From the NCBI RefSeq assembly GCF_012273515.2, contig NZ_CP050975.2, positions 1,364,001 through 1,428,000 on the forward strand: a DNA stretch of 64,000 bases. The letters run 5' to 3'. The translations under genes were made by a program, and so were the position numbers. This stretch comes from Streptomyces sp. RPA4-2 (GTDB lineage: Bacteria; Actinomycetota; Actinomycetes; Streptomycetales; Streptomycetaceae). Positions 42,475 to 51,106 of the stretch are shown one piece after another. Each line of letters opens with the position of its first letter. Position 1 is the stretch's first letter. A model generated the notes under the pieces. The model was not told the origin of the DNA and did not search any database. It was given only the letters and a program-made list of their open reading frames with translations.

Positions 42475-42640
42475 CACCAGCGCAGCATATCGGGCCGCCA
42501 CGCTTCCCCCTCCCACCTGCGGTGCTCCCCGCACGCTCCCCCGAATGCACCCTTGCGCCCGGCCTCCACCGGCTTGCGCACCGCCTCGCGCGGGCATGCC
42601 CGGTCCGACGTCCGACAGTGTCGAGCGGGGGAGGTGCACG

Positions 42641-43249
42641 GTGCACGGACCGGCTTCGCCCGGCTGGCTGCTCGTCGCGCTGTGCGCGGCGACCGGCGCC
42701 TACTGTCTGCTGCGGATGCGCAGCACGGTCGAGGAACAACGCCGCGCGGCCGGCGGCGAGGCGCTCATGGGGTTCGGCATGGCGGCGATGGCCGTGCCCG
42801 CGGCCGTGGCCGCTCCGCCGCACTGGGCCTGGCTCGGGTACGCCGCGGTGTTCGGTGCGGCCGCCCTGCGCGCCCTGTGGGCGGCCCGCGGCGGCGGGCA
42901 CCATCTGCACCATGTGGTCGGTGCCTGCGCGATGGTCTACATGGCGGTCGTGATGGCCGCCTCCCCCGGACACCACCACGCCCACGAGGGTTCCGGGGTG
43001 CCGTTGGTGACCGGGGCGCTCCTTCTCTACTTCACCGCGTACGTGCTGCTGTCCGGGGTCCGGTTGCTGCCGGTCGCGGCCATGACCGGCAGCACCGGGA
43101 GCACCGGGAGCACCGGGAGCACCGGGAGCACCGGGGCGATGCTGCCGCGCCCCGCCCGGACCCCCGACTGGGGCGATCGTCCCGAGCTGTCGCGGGCGTG
43201 CCGGCTGTCGATGGGGATCGCGATGCTCGCCATGCTGGTCACGCTCTGA
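42641..43249 (+). CDS. DUF5134 membrane protein
   Basis: 202 residues with five or six transmembrane segments. Loops are rich in His (GGGHHLHHVVGACAMVYMAVVMA, SPGHHHAHEGSG), which might bind metal. A Gly-Ser-Thr repeat (GSTGSTGSTG, about 152-168) coded by a 9-bp tandem DNA repeat precedes the last loop. GTG 42641 has GGGGGAGG upstream. The family function is unknown. It is codirectional with the M56 peptidase gene. Confidence 0.85.
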   Translation: MHGPASPGWLLVALCAATGAYCLLRMRSTVEEQRRAAGGEALMGFGMAAMAVPAAVAAPPHWAWLGYAAVFGAAALRALWAARGGGHHLHHVVGACAMVYMAVVMAASPGHHHAHEGSGVPLVTGALLLYFTAYVLLSGVRLLPVAAMTGSTGSTGSTGSTGSTGAMLPRPARTPDWGDRPELSRACRLSMGIAMLAMLVTL

Positions 43250-43368
43250 CACGCGCGCCCGCCGCACCGGCGGGACCGCTCCCGCCATGCCCCACGAAAC
43301 CGTGGTGTACGTCACTTTGCCGTCGCGGCCCGTATCCCTCGGCGACGCTCCGCTCATAGGCTTCACCC

Positions 43369-44304
43369 ATGATGGTCCCCGCGGCACTGTTGCTGCTCGG
43401 CGCCCTGGCCGCCGTGGTCGCTCCACGGCTGCTCGCCCGGGCGGACTGGCCGGACCGCGAACCTGTGGTCGCCCTGTGGGTGTGGCAGTGCGTGGTGGCG
43501 GCCGTTCTGCTGTGCTGTGCGCTGTCGATGACGCTGAGTGCGGCCGCCGCCTGGGTGGCGGTGCGCGGCCATGTGTTCGCCCCCGCGCCCCACTCGGTCG
43601 TCAACGCCTACGCGTTGAGCACCGGAGGCACGTGGGCCGCGACGACCGCGGTGGCACTCGCGTGCGGCGGCGCCTGGACCGCGGCCATGCTGGTCCGCGA
43701 GGTGCTGGGCGCGCGGGCGCGCCACCGCCACAGCCGCGCCGAACTGCGCCTGCGCGCACCGCTGTTGCCCGGCGAGGAGCCGGGCAACGATCGACTGGTG
43801 GTGCTGGAGGGTGAGCGTCCGGACGCCTGGTTCCTGCCCGGCCCCGCTCCCCAACTCGTCATCACCACGGCCGCGTTGCGCCGCCTCAAGGGTCGTCGTC
43901 TGGATGCCGTGCTCGCCCATGAGCAGGGGCACGCGCGGGCCCGGCACGACTGGCTCCTGCACTGCTCGGCCGCCCTCGCCGTCGGCTTCCCGCAGGTCCC
44001 GGTCTTCGCCGCGTTCCGCGACGAGATGCACCGGCTGGTCGAACTGGCCGCCGACGACATGGCGTCCCGCCGTTTCGGCCGTCTCACGATCGCCCTCGCG
44101 CTGGTGGAGCTCAACGAGGACCGGGGTGTGTTCGGCCCCTGCCCGACCCCGCAGGCCCATCTCCCGGCGCGGGTGCGCCGCCTCCTCACTCCCCAGGACC
44201 GGCTGACGCCGTCGCGGCGGCTGCGCCTGACGGCGGCGGCCACGCTGGTGCCGGTCGTCCCGCTGCTGGTGACGTTCGTACCGGCGCTGCGGGCACTCGG
44301 CTGA
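43369..44304 (+). CDS. M56 family membrane metallopeptidase (BlaR1-type peptidase without sensor)
   Basis: 311 residues: three N-terminal membrane helices, a zinc protease domain with VLAHEQGHARARHDW (H-E-x2-H, ~residue 184) and the downstream ELAADDMASRR (third zinc ligand region), and a C-terminal helix. Actinomycete M56 proteins are often paired with a BlaI repressor. None is seen next to this one. The start is ATG 43369, or ATG 43372. Confidence 0.9.
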   Translation: MMVPAALLLLGALAAVVAPRLLARADWPDREPVVALWVWQCVVAAVLLCCALSMTLSAAAAWVAVRGHVFAPAPHSVVNAYALSTGGTWAATTAVALACGGAWTAAMLVREVLGARARHRHSRAELRLRAPLLPGEEPGNDRLVVLEGERPDAWFLPGPAPQLVITTAALRRLKGRRLDAVLAHEQGHARARHDWLLHCSAALAVGFPQVPVFAAFRDEMHRLVELAADDMASRRFGRLTIALALVELNEDRGVFGPCPTPQAHLPARVRRLLTPQDRLTPSRRLRLTAAATLVPVVPLLVTFVPALRALG

Positions 44305-44658
44305 GGCGTGCGACGCAGGTGGGCCGGCACCAGGTCAGGGGGTTGGTTCCAAGTGGCTCCAAGTGAAGTCGAGTGACGTCGAGTGGGTCGGCCTGTTTCC
44401 TGGTGGTTCCGCGCCCGTCCGGTCGTGCCACGAGCGCGAGACCGCGCCGACCGCGGTAGCCACGCTGAAGGCCTGACCGGCTGACCCGCTGACCAGGCGC
44501 GGCTCGGTTTGCGCCGTGTCCTCGGACGGCCTCGGCGGCAGGGGTGCGCCCGTGCCCCGGCAAGAGCACGGGCGGCGCGGGCCCGGGCCCGGCAGAGACA
44601 CCGGTACGGCCCGGTGCGCCCTTGACCCGCACGGGCCGCGCCCCGAAGGATCGCCCTC
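44305..44658. other. Intergenic region of 354 bp, no gene seen
   Basis: Near 44340-44390 there are short repeats of the form CCAAGTG and GTCGAGTG. The rest is GC-rich. The promoter of the HAD gene presumably lies in the last 100 bp. Confidence 0.4.
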
Positions 44659-45357
44659 ATGATGATCAAGTGCGTGCTCTTCGACTTCTCCGGAACCCTG
44701 TTCCGTGTCGAGTCCACCGGGTCCTGGCTGCGTGCCGTGCTGACGGAGTCCGAAGTCACCCTCTCCGAAGCGGAGTTGACACGTAAGGCCGCCGACCTGG
44801 AGGCCGTCGGCGCGCTTGCCGGCGGTGCCGCCCCCGCACGGCCGCTGCCGACGGACCTTGCCGAGGTGTGGCGGCGGCGCGACGAGAGCGCCGCGTCGCA
44901 CCGGGCCGCGTACACCGGCGCGTCCCGGCTGGTGCCGCTGCCCGATCCCGCGCTGCACGAAGCGTTGTACGACCGCCACATGAGGCCCGCCGCCTGGCAC
45001 CCCTATCCCGACGCGGCGGAGGTGCTCGCCGCGCTGCGCGGACGCGGGGTCGCGGTGGGAGTGGTCAGCAACATCGGCTGGGATCTGCGGCCCGTCTTCC
45101 GCGAGCACGGCCTCGACCCGTACGTCGGCGCCTACGTCCTGTCGTACGAGCACGGCATCCAGAAACCGGACGCCCGGCTGTTCGCGACCGCCTGCGAAGC
45201 ACTGGGGGCGGCACCCGAGGACACACTGATGGTCGGCGACGACCGCCGCGCCGACGGCGGCGCCGCGGCGCTGGGCTGCGCGGTGCACTTCGTGGACCAC
45301 CTGTCGGCGGCGGCCCGGCCCGACGGACTGCGGCCGGTGCTCGACCTGGTCGGCTGA
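44659..45357 (+). CDS. HAD superfamily hydrolase
   Basis: 232 residues. Motif I is LFDFSGTLFR (nucleophile Asp; the second Asp position of DxDGT is Ser, as in some subfamilies). Motif II is VGVVSNIGWD, motif III QKPDARLF and motif IV MVGDDRRADGGAAALG. The helical cap lies about 20-95. It is probably a phosphatase or dehalogenase-like enzyme on a small metabolite. ATG 44659 is chosen. Confidence 0.9.
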   Translation: MMIKCVLFDFSGTLFRVESTGSWLRAVLTESEVTLSEAELTRKAADLEAVGALAGGAAPARPLPTDLAEVWRRRDESAASHRAAYTGASRLVPLPDPALHEALYDRHMRPAAWHPYPDAAEVLAALRGRGVAVGVVSNIGWDLRPVFREHGLDPYVGAYVLSYEHGIQKPDARLFATACEALGAAPEDTLMVGDDRRADGGAAALGCAVHFVDHLSAAARPDGLRPVLDLVG

Positions 45358-45379
45358 CCGCCGGCCCTGCCCCCGCCTG

Positions 45380-45625
45380 TCAGCTCTGGTAGCCCTCGAC
45401 CTGCGAGGACGGCCGTACGTGGGCCTCGTCCGGGTTCTCCCCGAACTCGGTCTTCGCGCGCCGCTGACGCAGCAGGTCCCAGCACTGGTCGAGCTCGCGC
45501 TCGAGCTGCCCGAGCCGCTGGTGTTCGGTGTCGGAGTCGATCTGCCCCGACGACAGGGCGTCGCGGAGCTGTCGCTCGTCGTCCACCATCGCCGTGATCT
45601 TCGCCAGGATCTGCTCTTGGTTCAT
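45380..45625 (-). CDS. DUF2630 small coiled-coil protein
   Basis: 81 residues. MNQEQILAKITAMVDDERQL then ASSGQIDSDTEHQRLGQLERELDQCWDLLRQRRAKTEFG form one long amphipathic helix pair, followed by a short tail ending VRPSSQVEGYQS. This is the DUF2630 pattern, a small actinobacterial family of unknown function. GAGGAGG precedes ATG 45625 with good spacing. Confidence 0.88.
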   Translation of the reverse strand: MNQEQILAKITAMVDDERQLRDALSSGQIDSDTEHQRLGQLERELDQCWDLLRQRRAKTEFGENPDEAHVRPSSQVEGYQS

Positions 45626-45772
45626 GTCCGTAAGCCTCCTCGGGCCTCGTGCCCACTGTAAGGAGATCCTCCCCCGCACCGCACGTCCGCCTGAGACGTT
45701 CCCCCGCGACGCCCCAGGCGGACGGCAGCCCGAAGCGGACCCCTGAAGGGGTCGCGACCCGGACGGCCTGAG

Positions 45773-45797
45773 TATAGTTGGCTGGCAGCCAGTCAAC
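45773..45797 (+). promoter_or_regulatory. Promoter and TetR operator of the 45812 gene
   Basis: A TATAGT -10 (45773-45778) runs into a near-perfect 21-bp palindrome (45777-45797) whose core is TGGCTG-G-CAGCCA flanked by GTTG and CAAC. It lies just upstream of the ribosome site, as expected for autorepression by the adjacent TetR protein. Confidence 0.78.
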
Positions 45798-45811
45798 ACA
45801 GGAGTTACAGG

Positions 45812-46486
45812 ATGTCCCCGCGCAGCCCGTCGGTCAACGAAGAGCTGCGGCGGCGTTCCCGGGAGCGGCTTCTACAGGCCGCGCTGGAGCTGGTGGGCGA
45901 GCGCGGATACGACGCGACGACGCTCGGGGACATAGCGGACCGCGCGGGATCGGCGCGCGGCCTGGTGTCGTACTACTTCCCCGGCAAGCGCCAGCTCGTC
46001 CAGTCCGCGGTGCACCGGCTGATGCACCGCACGCTGGAGGAGGGGCTGGAGCGCGAGCCGCGCACCGCGGACGGCCGGGAACGGATGGCGCGGGCCATCG
46101 ACGCGGTCCTCGGCCTGGCCCGGGACAGGCCGGTCCTCATGCGTCAGCACATGGCCGGGATCCTGCAGGAAGAGGGGTTCGTGCAGTGCCCCGAGCAGCA
46201 GCGGCTGGCGCAGCTCCTGCGCGAGACCGTCGCCGGTCACGGCTCGCCGGACGCGGCCACCGACTACCCGATGCTGCGCGCGCTGCTGATGGGCGCGGTG
46301 TACGCGGCGCTGGTGCCGGGCGCGCCGATGGCGGTGCCGACGCTGCGGGCGGAGCTGTTCGAACGCTACGACCTCGACTGGGAGATGGGGGTCCCGCCGG
46401 ACACCGAGGTGCCCGGCGGGACGTACGGGGCGGATCTGTCACGGTTCTTCGCGACCGGCCGCCTGCCGGACGATCAGTCGAAGTAG
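45812..46486 (+). CDS. TetR family transcriptional regulator
   Basis: 224 residues. The HTH is ATTLGDIADRAGSARGLVSYYFPGKRQLVQSAV (~30-65), with an all-helical ligand domain after it. AGGAGTTACAGG precedes ATG 45812. The gene is immediately behind a 21-bp palindrome, so it probably represses itself. No other gene with the same operator was found in the window. Its 3' end overlaps the convergent LVIVD gene by 13 bp. Confidence 0.92.
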   Translation: MSPRSPSVNEELRRRSRERLLQAALELVGERGYDATTLGDIADRAGSARGLVSYYFPGKRQLVQSAVHRLMHRTLEEGLEREPRTADGRERMARAIDAVLGLARDRPVLMRQHMAGILQEEGFVQCPEQQRLAQLLRETVAGHGSPDAATDYPMLRALLMGAVYAALVPGAPMAVPTLRAELFERYDLDWEMGVPPDTEVPGGTYGADLSRFFATGRLPDDQSK

Positions 46487-47976
46487 TCCGGCTGGGTCTG
46501 GACGTTGAGCTCGCCCAGACGGACCCGCTTGGCCGGGTCGGTGCGCCGGTCGCTGAGCTTCAGGACGTCGAAGCCCTTGGCGATGTCGTTCGAGTAGATG
46601 TAGCCGTTGTAGTAGTACGCCGACCAGGAGCCGCCGACCTGGAGCGTGTCGGTGCTCAGCGGGCCGCGCTCGAAGTAGGCGATCTCCTTCGGGTGGACGG
46701 AGTCGGTGAAGTCCCAGACGGAGACACCGCCCTGGTACCAGGCCTGGACCATGAGGTCCTTGCCCTTGACGGGGATCAGCGAGCCGTTGTGGGCCACGCA
46801 GTTCTCGGTGTCCGCCTGGTGGCGCGGGATCTTGTAGTAGCTCCGGAAGACCAGCTTGCGCCGGTCGCCCTTGCCGACGATGTCGTAGATGCCGTCGGCA
46901 CCGCGGTTCGGACCGATGGCCGCGTTGCAGGTGGCCGCGCCGCCGCCGCCCAGCTCGTCGGTGAACACGACCTTGTCGGCCTTCTGGTTGAAGGTCGCCG
47001 AGTGCCAGAACGCGAAGTTGACGTTGTCCTCGACCTGGTCGATGACCTTGGGGTGTTCGGGGTCCTTGATGGAGAACAGGACGCCGTCGCCCATGCAGGC
47101 GCCCGCCGCGAGGTCCTTGGAGGGCAGCACGGTGATGTCGTGGCAGCCGGTGGTCTTGGAGACGCCCGGGTTGGTGGGCGAGCCCGGATTGCCGCCGCCG
47201 TCGGGTCCCTCACCGGGGAAGAGCACCGGGAAGTTCACCACCGCGGCCTTCTCGGGGGCGTGGCGCGGCACCTTGATGACCGAGATGCCGTCGTGCGGGG
47301 GTTGGCAGTCGGGGAACGTGGCGCTCGGCGAGTACGAGGACACGTAGATGTAGACGTTCTTGCGCTCCGGCACCAGTGAGTGGGTGTGCGAGCCGCAGGC
47401 GGTCTCGACGGCGGCGACGTACTTCGGGTTCGCCTTGTCGGAGATGTCGAAGACCTTCATTCCCTCCCACGAGGACTTCTCGGTCGCGGGCTGCGTGGTG
47501 CTGTTGCAGGAGTTGTCGCTGCGCGAGGAGTCGGTGGAGAGGAAGAGCAGGTTGCCGGAGACGGAGATGTCGTTCTGCGATCCCGGGCACAGCACCTGCG
47601 AGACCGTCTTCGGGGCCTTCGGGTTGCTGATGTCGAGGATGCGGAAGCCGTCGTAGTTGCCGGCGAAGGCGTACTTGCCCTGGAAGGCGAGATCCGAATT
47701 GATCCCGGGCAGGGCGTCCTTGGGGATGTTGGTGAGGTGCTGGACGTTGTCGGAGTGGACGATCTCGTCCTGTCCGGGTATCTCGCCGCTCGCCATCGCC
47801 GCCTTCAGCTCGGCGGCGTCGCTCCGGGAGACCTTCTCCCGTGCGGCGGGACCGTCCCCGGGGTCGGGGGTCGCGGCCGCCGGGCCGGCTGTGAGCAGCG
47901 CGGCCAGGAGTCCGGCCGCGACGGCGGCAACTCCCAGGCGTCTGTGCCGCGTTCGAGGGTCGTTCAACAGGGTCAC
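46474..47976 (-). CDS. Secreted LVIVD-repeat protein
   Basis: 500 residues. An N-terminal signal peptide (RRLGVAAVAAGLLAALLTAGPAAA) is followed by a probable beta-propeller. LVIVD-like blades are GFRILDISNPKAPKTVSQV, GMKVFDISDKANPKYVAAV and GVSVWDFTDSVHPKEIAYF. Several Cys and His residues (CGSHTHSLV, TGCHDITVLP) line possible metal or disulfide sites. It starts at GTG 47976. It is divergent from the DUF305 lipoprotein gene. The role of such surface propellers is unknown. Confidence 0.9.
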   Translation of the reverse strand: MTLLNDPRTRHRRLGVAAVAAGLLAALLTAGPAAATPDPGDGPAAREKVSRSDAAELKAAMASGEIPGQDEIVHSDNVQHLTNIPKDALPGINSDLAFQGKYAFAGNYDGFRILDISNPKAPKTVSQVLCPGSQNDISVSGNLLFLSTDSSRSDNSCNSTTQPATEKSSWEGMKVFDISDKANPKYVAAVETACGSHTHSLVPERKNVYIYVSSYSPSATFPDCQPPHDGISVIKVPRHAPEKAAVVNFPVLFPGEGPDGGGNPGSPTNPGVSKTTGCHDITVLPSKDLAAGACMGDGVLFSIKDPEHPKVIDQVEDNVNFAFWHSATFNQKADKVVFTDELGGGGAATCNAAIGPNRGADGIYDIVGKGDRRKLVFRSYYKIPRHQADTENCVAHNGSLIPVKGKDLMVQAWYQGGVSVWDFTDSVHPKEIAYFERGPLSTDTLQVGGSWSAYYYNGYIYSNDIAKGFDVLKLSDRRTDPAKRVRLGELNVQTQPDYFD

Positions 47977-48169
47977 TGCGTCCTCCCTTGTAGCCGTTCG
48001 CAGAGGAACGGTTCACGGACCCCAGAAGTATCGTCTGCCCCATGCGCTGATCAACAGATGGCAACGTACTCGTCATGAGAGTTTTTGCTCGGGCACGTTC
48101 GGAAGCGTGCTAGGACGGTCATGAACACCCGTGAGCTGTAAGCCGATCCGTGTGTCCCAGGAGGTCACT

Positions 48170-48823
48170 GTGCCCTTCCGCCGTCCGCCCCGTGCTTCCC
48201 TGGTCACGGCTTCGCTGGTGGCCGCCGTACTCGTGCTCGGGGCGTGCGACGACTCCGACACTGCGGCCAAGTCCGGTAAGGCGGGCGGACCTTCGGTGAT
48301 CGCGCCCGGCAAGCCCGGCGAGGCGGCCGAGACACTCTCCGCCGACGATGCCGCGAGACAGCGCACCGAGGACGACTCCCCCAACTCGGCGGACTTCGCC
48401 TACGCGCGGATGATGATCGAACACCACACCCAGGCACTGGAGATGACCCGGCTCGCCCCGCGACAGGCCGAGTCCGGCCGGGTGAAGGCACTCGCGGCAC
48501 GCATCGCGGCCGCGCAGGGACCCGAGATCAGCACGATGAAGGGCTGGCTCGACACACACGACGGCGACCGGCACGCCACGGGACACCGGCACGAGGCGAT
48601 GCCCGGCATGGCGACCGACGCCCAGCTCAAGGCGTTGCGCGTGGCCCGGGGCAAGGTCTTCGACCGGCTCTTCCTGAGGCTGATGATCACGCACCACGAC
48701 GGCGCGATCTCGATGGCCACGGACGTGAAGGCCCAGGGCAACAACATCCAGATCGAGGAGATGGCCGACGACGTGATCGCCCAGCAGACCAGCGAGATCA
48801 GCAGGATGCGCGCGATGTCGTGA
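48170..48823 (+). CDS. DUF305 lipoprotein
   Basis: 217 residues. The lipobox is VLVLGAC (~residue 24). The DUF305 four-helix, ferritin-like fold occurs twice: DFAYARMMIEHHTQALEMTRLA and LFLRLMITHHDGAISMATDVKAQG, each with the H-H pair expected to bind metal. A His/Met-rich loop (GDRHATGHRHEAMPGM) joins them, which suggests copper. GTG 48170 follows AGGAGGT. It is divergent from the LVIVD gene, and the two may act together at the cell surface. Confidence 0.92.
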   Translation: MPFRRPPRASLVTASLVAAVLVLGACDDSDTAAKSGKAGGPSVIAPGKPGEAAETLSADDAARQRTEDDSPNSADFAYARMMIEHHTQALEMTRLAPRQAESGRVKALAARIAAAQGPEISTMKGWLDTHDGDRHATGHRHEAMPGMATDAQLKALRVARGKVFDRLFLRLMITHHDGAISMATDVKAQGNNIQIEEMADDVIAQQTSEISRMRAMS

Positions 48824-48861
48824 CGGTCCGCGGCTTTCGCGGGCACTCGCGGCCGGCCCGT

Positions 48862-49383
48862 TCAGCGACGCACATGACGGGGGGTCAGGAACCCCTCGTC
48901 GCGCGCCCCCGCGATCAGCCGCAGTGACCTGCGCCGACTGTGACCGGTGGCGCACATGACCGCCAGGACCGGATCCGCCCCGTCCCGCTGCGCGGCCCGG
49001 TACTCCTCGGCGATCAGCCGCCGCCCCTCGACGCCACGCGGCCACGCACCGCGGACACGGCCGGACAGCGGCCCCGCCGGACTCCCCGCCCGCGGCGCGG
49101 CACCCCCGCCACACGCCTCGACGAGGGGCTCCTCGATCCAGTCCGCGAGCGCCGTGAGGTCGTCCAGTGACAGCGGCGGCCGGGCTTGGACGTCCTCGAT
49201 GGAGACCCCCTCACCGACCGTCACCGCGAGTACGTCGACCCGGGCGCCGTCGGCGAAGTCGATGCGGACGGAGAACCACCGCGTGACCCTGTCGTGCTCC
49301 CGCACCTCCCACGCGGGCCACACGGACACCGAGCCCTCCGGCCGATCGCGATCAGAAAGACTGAGAAAGGATGCTTCGAGCAC
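48862..49383 (-). CDS. DUF6214 family protein
   Basis: 173 residues. SVSVWPAWEVREHDRVTRWFSVRIDFADGARVDVLAVT and PPLSLDDLTALADWIEEPL resemble the Streptomyces-specific DUF6214 family. The C-terminal half (RLIAEEYRAAQRDGADPVLAVMCATGHSRRRSLRLIAGARDEGFLTPRH) looks like a small helical, possibly helix-turn-helix, module. Function is unknown. GTG 49383 is used and no ribosome site is seen, so a leaderless transcript is possible. Confidence 0.78.
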   Translation of the reverse strand: MLEASFLSLSDRDRPEGSVSVWPAWEVREHDRVTRWFSVRIDFADGARVDVLAVTVGEGVSIEDVQARPPLSLDDLTALADWIEEPLVEACGGGAAPRAGSPAGPLSGRVRGAWPRGVEGRRLIAEEYRAAQRDGADPVLAVMCATGHSRRRSLRLIAGARDEGFLTPRHVRR

Positions 49384-49535
49384 TCGCAGAACGTAACCGC
49401 ATGATCACACTCCATGGAACGGACACGCACACGTGTGCCGCGCGCCGCACCCTGTCAGCGGGCCATGAGTGGTGCGATGCTGGAGCCATCAGCGATCTCC
49501 TCGGGCTGTTCGGGTTTCGGGTTGGGAGTTCCGCC

Positions 49536-50912
49536 GTGCTGCATGTCGCCGTTGTCGGCTCGGGGCCCAGCGGGGTCTACACCGCCCAGAGCCTCGTCCA
49601 GAGCGGGCTGCCCGATATCAGGGTGGACGTCCTCGACAGGCTGCCGTGCCCCTACGGCCTGGTCCGCTACGGAGTGGCCCCCGACCACGAGAAGATCAAA
49701 TCGCTCCAGAACAACCTGCGCACCGTCCTCGTGGACGAGCGGGTACGGTTCCTCGGCGGTGTCCAGGTGGGCCCCGGCGGCGTACCGGCCGCACGGCTGC
49801 GCGAGCTGTACCACGCGGTGGTGTACTGCGTGGGCGCCGCCACCGACCGTCACCTCGCGGTGCCCGGCGAGGAACTGACCGGCAGCTGGTCGGCGACCGA
49901 GTTCGTGTCCTGGTACAGCGCGCACCCGGACTCCGTGGCCGACGGAGCCGCCGGATTCGTGCACGGCACCCGCTCGGCCGTGGTCATCGGTGTCGGCAAC
50001 GTCGCGGTCGACGTGACCCGGATCCTGGCGCGCGGCGCGGCCGAGCTGAGCCCCACCGACATGCCGCAGGCGGCGCTCACCGCGCTGGCCGCGAGCACGG
50101 TGACGGAGATCAGCATGGTCGGGCGGCGCGGTCCCTCGCAGGCCCGCTTCACCACCAAGGAACTGCGCGAGCTGGGCGGACTGCCGGACACCGACGTCGT
50201 GGTGGACCCCGAGGAGTTGGCGCTCGATCCGCAGTATGTCGACCCGTCGGCACTGCCGGCCGCCCAGCGCCGCAACGTCGAGGTACTGCGCGGGTGGGCC
50301 GCCGCCCCGGCGCGAGGCCGTCCGCGCCGGATCCGGCTCCGTTTCTTCCTGCGCCCCGTCGCGCTGCTCCCCCGCGACGGCGACCCCGACGGCGCCGGCG
50401 GCCGGGTGGGTGCCGTGCGCTTCGAACGGACGGTGCCCGACGGGCAGGGCGGGGTGACGGGCACGGGTCGCCACGAGGACATCGCGGCGCAACTGGTGCT
50501 GCGTTCGGTGGGCTATCGCGGGGTTCCGCTCGAAGGGCTGCCGTTCGACGCGGAGCACGGCACGGTGCCGCATCTCGCGGGGCGGGTGCTGCGGGACGGC
50601 GCGGTCGCTCCGGGCGAGTACGTGGCGGGCTGGATCAAGCGTGGTCCGACGGGTGTCATCGGCACCAACCGGCCGTGCGCGAAGGAGACGGTGACGTCGC
50701 TGCTGGAGGACGCGCCCGGTCTCGTACGGCGCGAGGTGACCGACGATCCGCTCGCGGCGCTGCGGGCGGACGGCCTCGCACCGGTCGAATGGGCCGGCTG
50801 GGAGGCGATCGAGCGGGCGGAGGCGGCGCTCGGGGCCTCCCTGGGGCGGGGTGTCGTGAAACTGCCCGACTGGACGTCACTGCTGGCGGCGGCGCGGACG
50901 GCGACTTCCTGA
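49536..50912 (+). CDS. FAD-dependent NADPH-ferredoxin/adrenodoxin reductase (FprA-like)
   Basis: 458 residues. The FAD motif is VAVVGSGPSGVYTAQSLVQSG (~4-24), then PCPYGLVRYGVAPDHEKIKS, the NADPH motif VVIGVGNVAVDVTRIL (~150), MVGRRGPSQARFTTKELREL, and the C-terminal GWIKRGPTGVIGTNRPCAKETV. This is the adrenodoxin-reductase-type ferredoxin-NADP reductase that feeds ferredoxins and P450s. GTG 49536 follows GGGAG. Its stop codon lies in a 15-bp tandem duplication next to a MITE-end-like sequence. Confidence 0.93.
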   Translation: MLHVAVVGSGPSGVYTAQSLVQSGLPDIRVDVLDRLPCPYGLVRYGVAPDHEKIKSLQNNLRTVLVDERVRFLGGVQVGPGGVPAARLRELYHAVVYCVGAATDRHLAVPGEELTGSWSATEFVSWYSAHPDSVADGAAGFVHGTRSAVVIGVGNVAVDVTRILARGAAELSPTDMPQAALTALAASTVTEISMVGRRGPSQARFTTKELRELGGLPDTDVVVDPEELALDPQYVDPSALPAAQRRNVEVLRGWAAAPARGRPRRIRLRFFLRPVALLPRDGDPDGAGGRVGAVRFERTVPDGQGGVTGTGRHEDIAAQLVLRSVGYRGVPLEGLPFDAEHGTVPHLAGRVLRDGAVAPGEYVAGWIKRGPTGVIGTNRPCAKETVTSLLEDAPGLVRREVTDDPLAALRADGLAPVEWAGWEAIERAEAALGASLGRGVVKLPDWTSLLAAARTATS

Positions 50913-50953
50913 GGGCAGACTTCCTGAGGGCTCGCCCGTAATCCCCGCCGGGT
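50903..50953. repeat. Tandem duplication and decayed MITE end behind the FprA gene
   Basis: GACTTCCTGAGGGC occurs twice at a 15-bp period (50903-50931), with the stop codon in the first copy. From 50924 the second copy runs into a sequence resembling the left end of the 39452 element (AGGGCTCGCCCGTAATCCCC here against AGGGCTGTCCCGTAATCCCC there). No matching right end follows. It looks like a remnant of the same MITE family. Confidence 0.6.
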
Positions 50954-51106
50954 ACGGCGGAGTCGCTCGGGGTTCCGTGGGCATGACACACACCGGCAAC
51001 AGACCGGACATCAACAAACTGTTCAAGCCCTCTACGGTCTCGTGCTGTTCGGAGGTTCCACGCCACCCTCCGGCCGCCCCGATCCGCCGCCGCCCCTGGA
51101 GTGCCC

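Noticed and set aside
51000..51106. Purine riboswitch in front of the NCS2 permease gene
   Set aside because: No conserved three-way junction or loop sequences of a purine riboswitch could be recognised.
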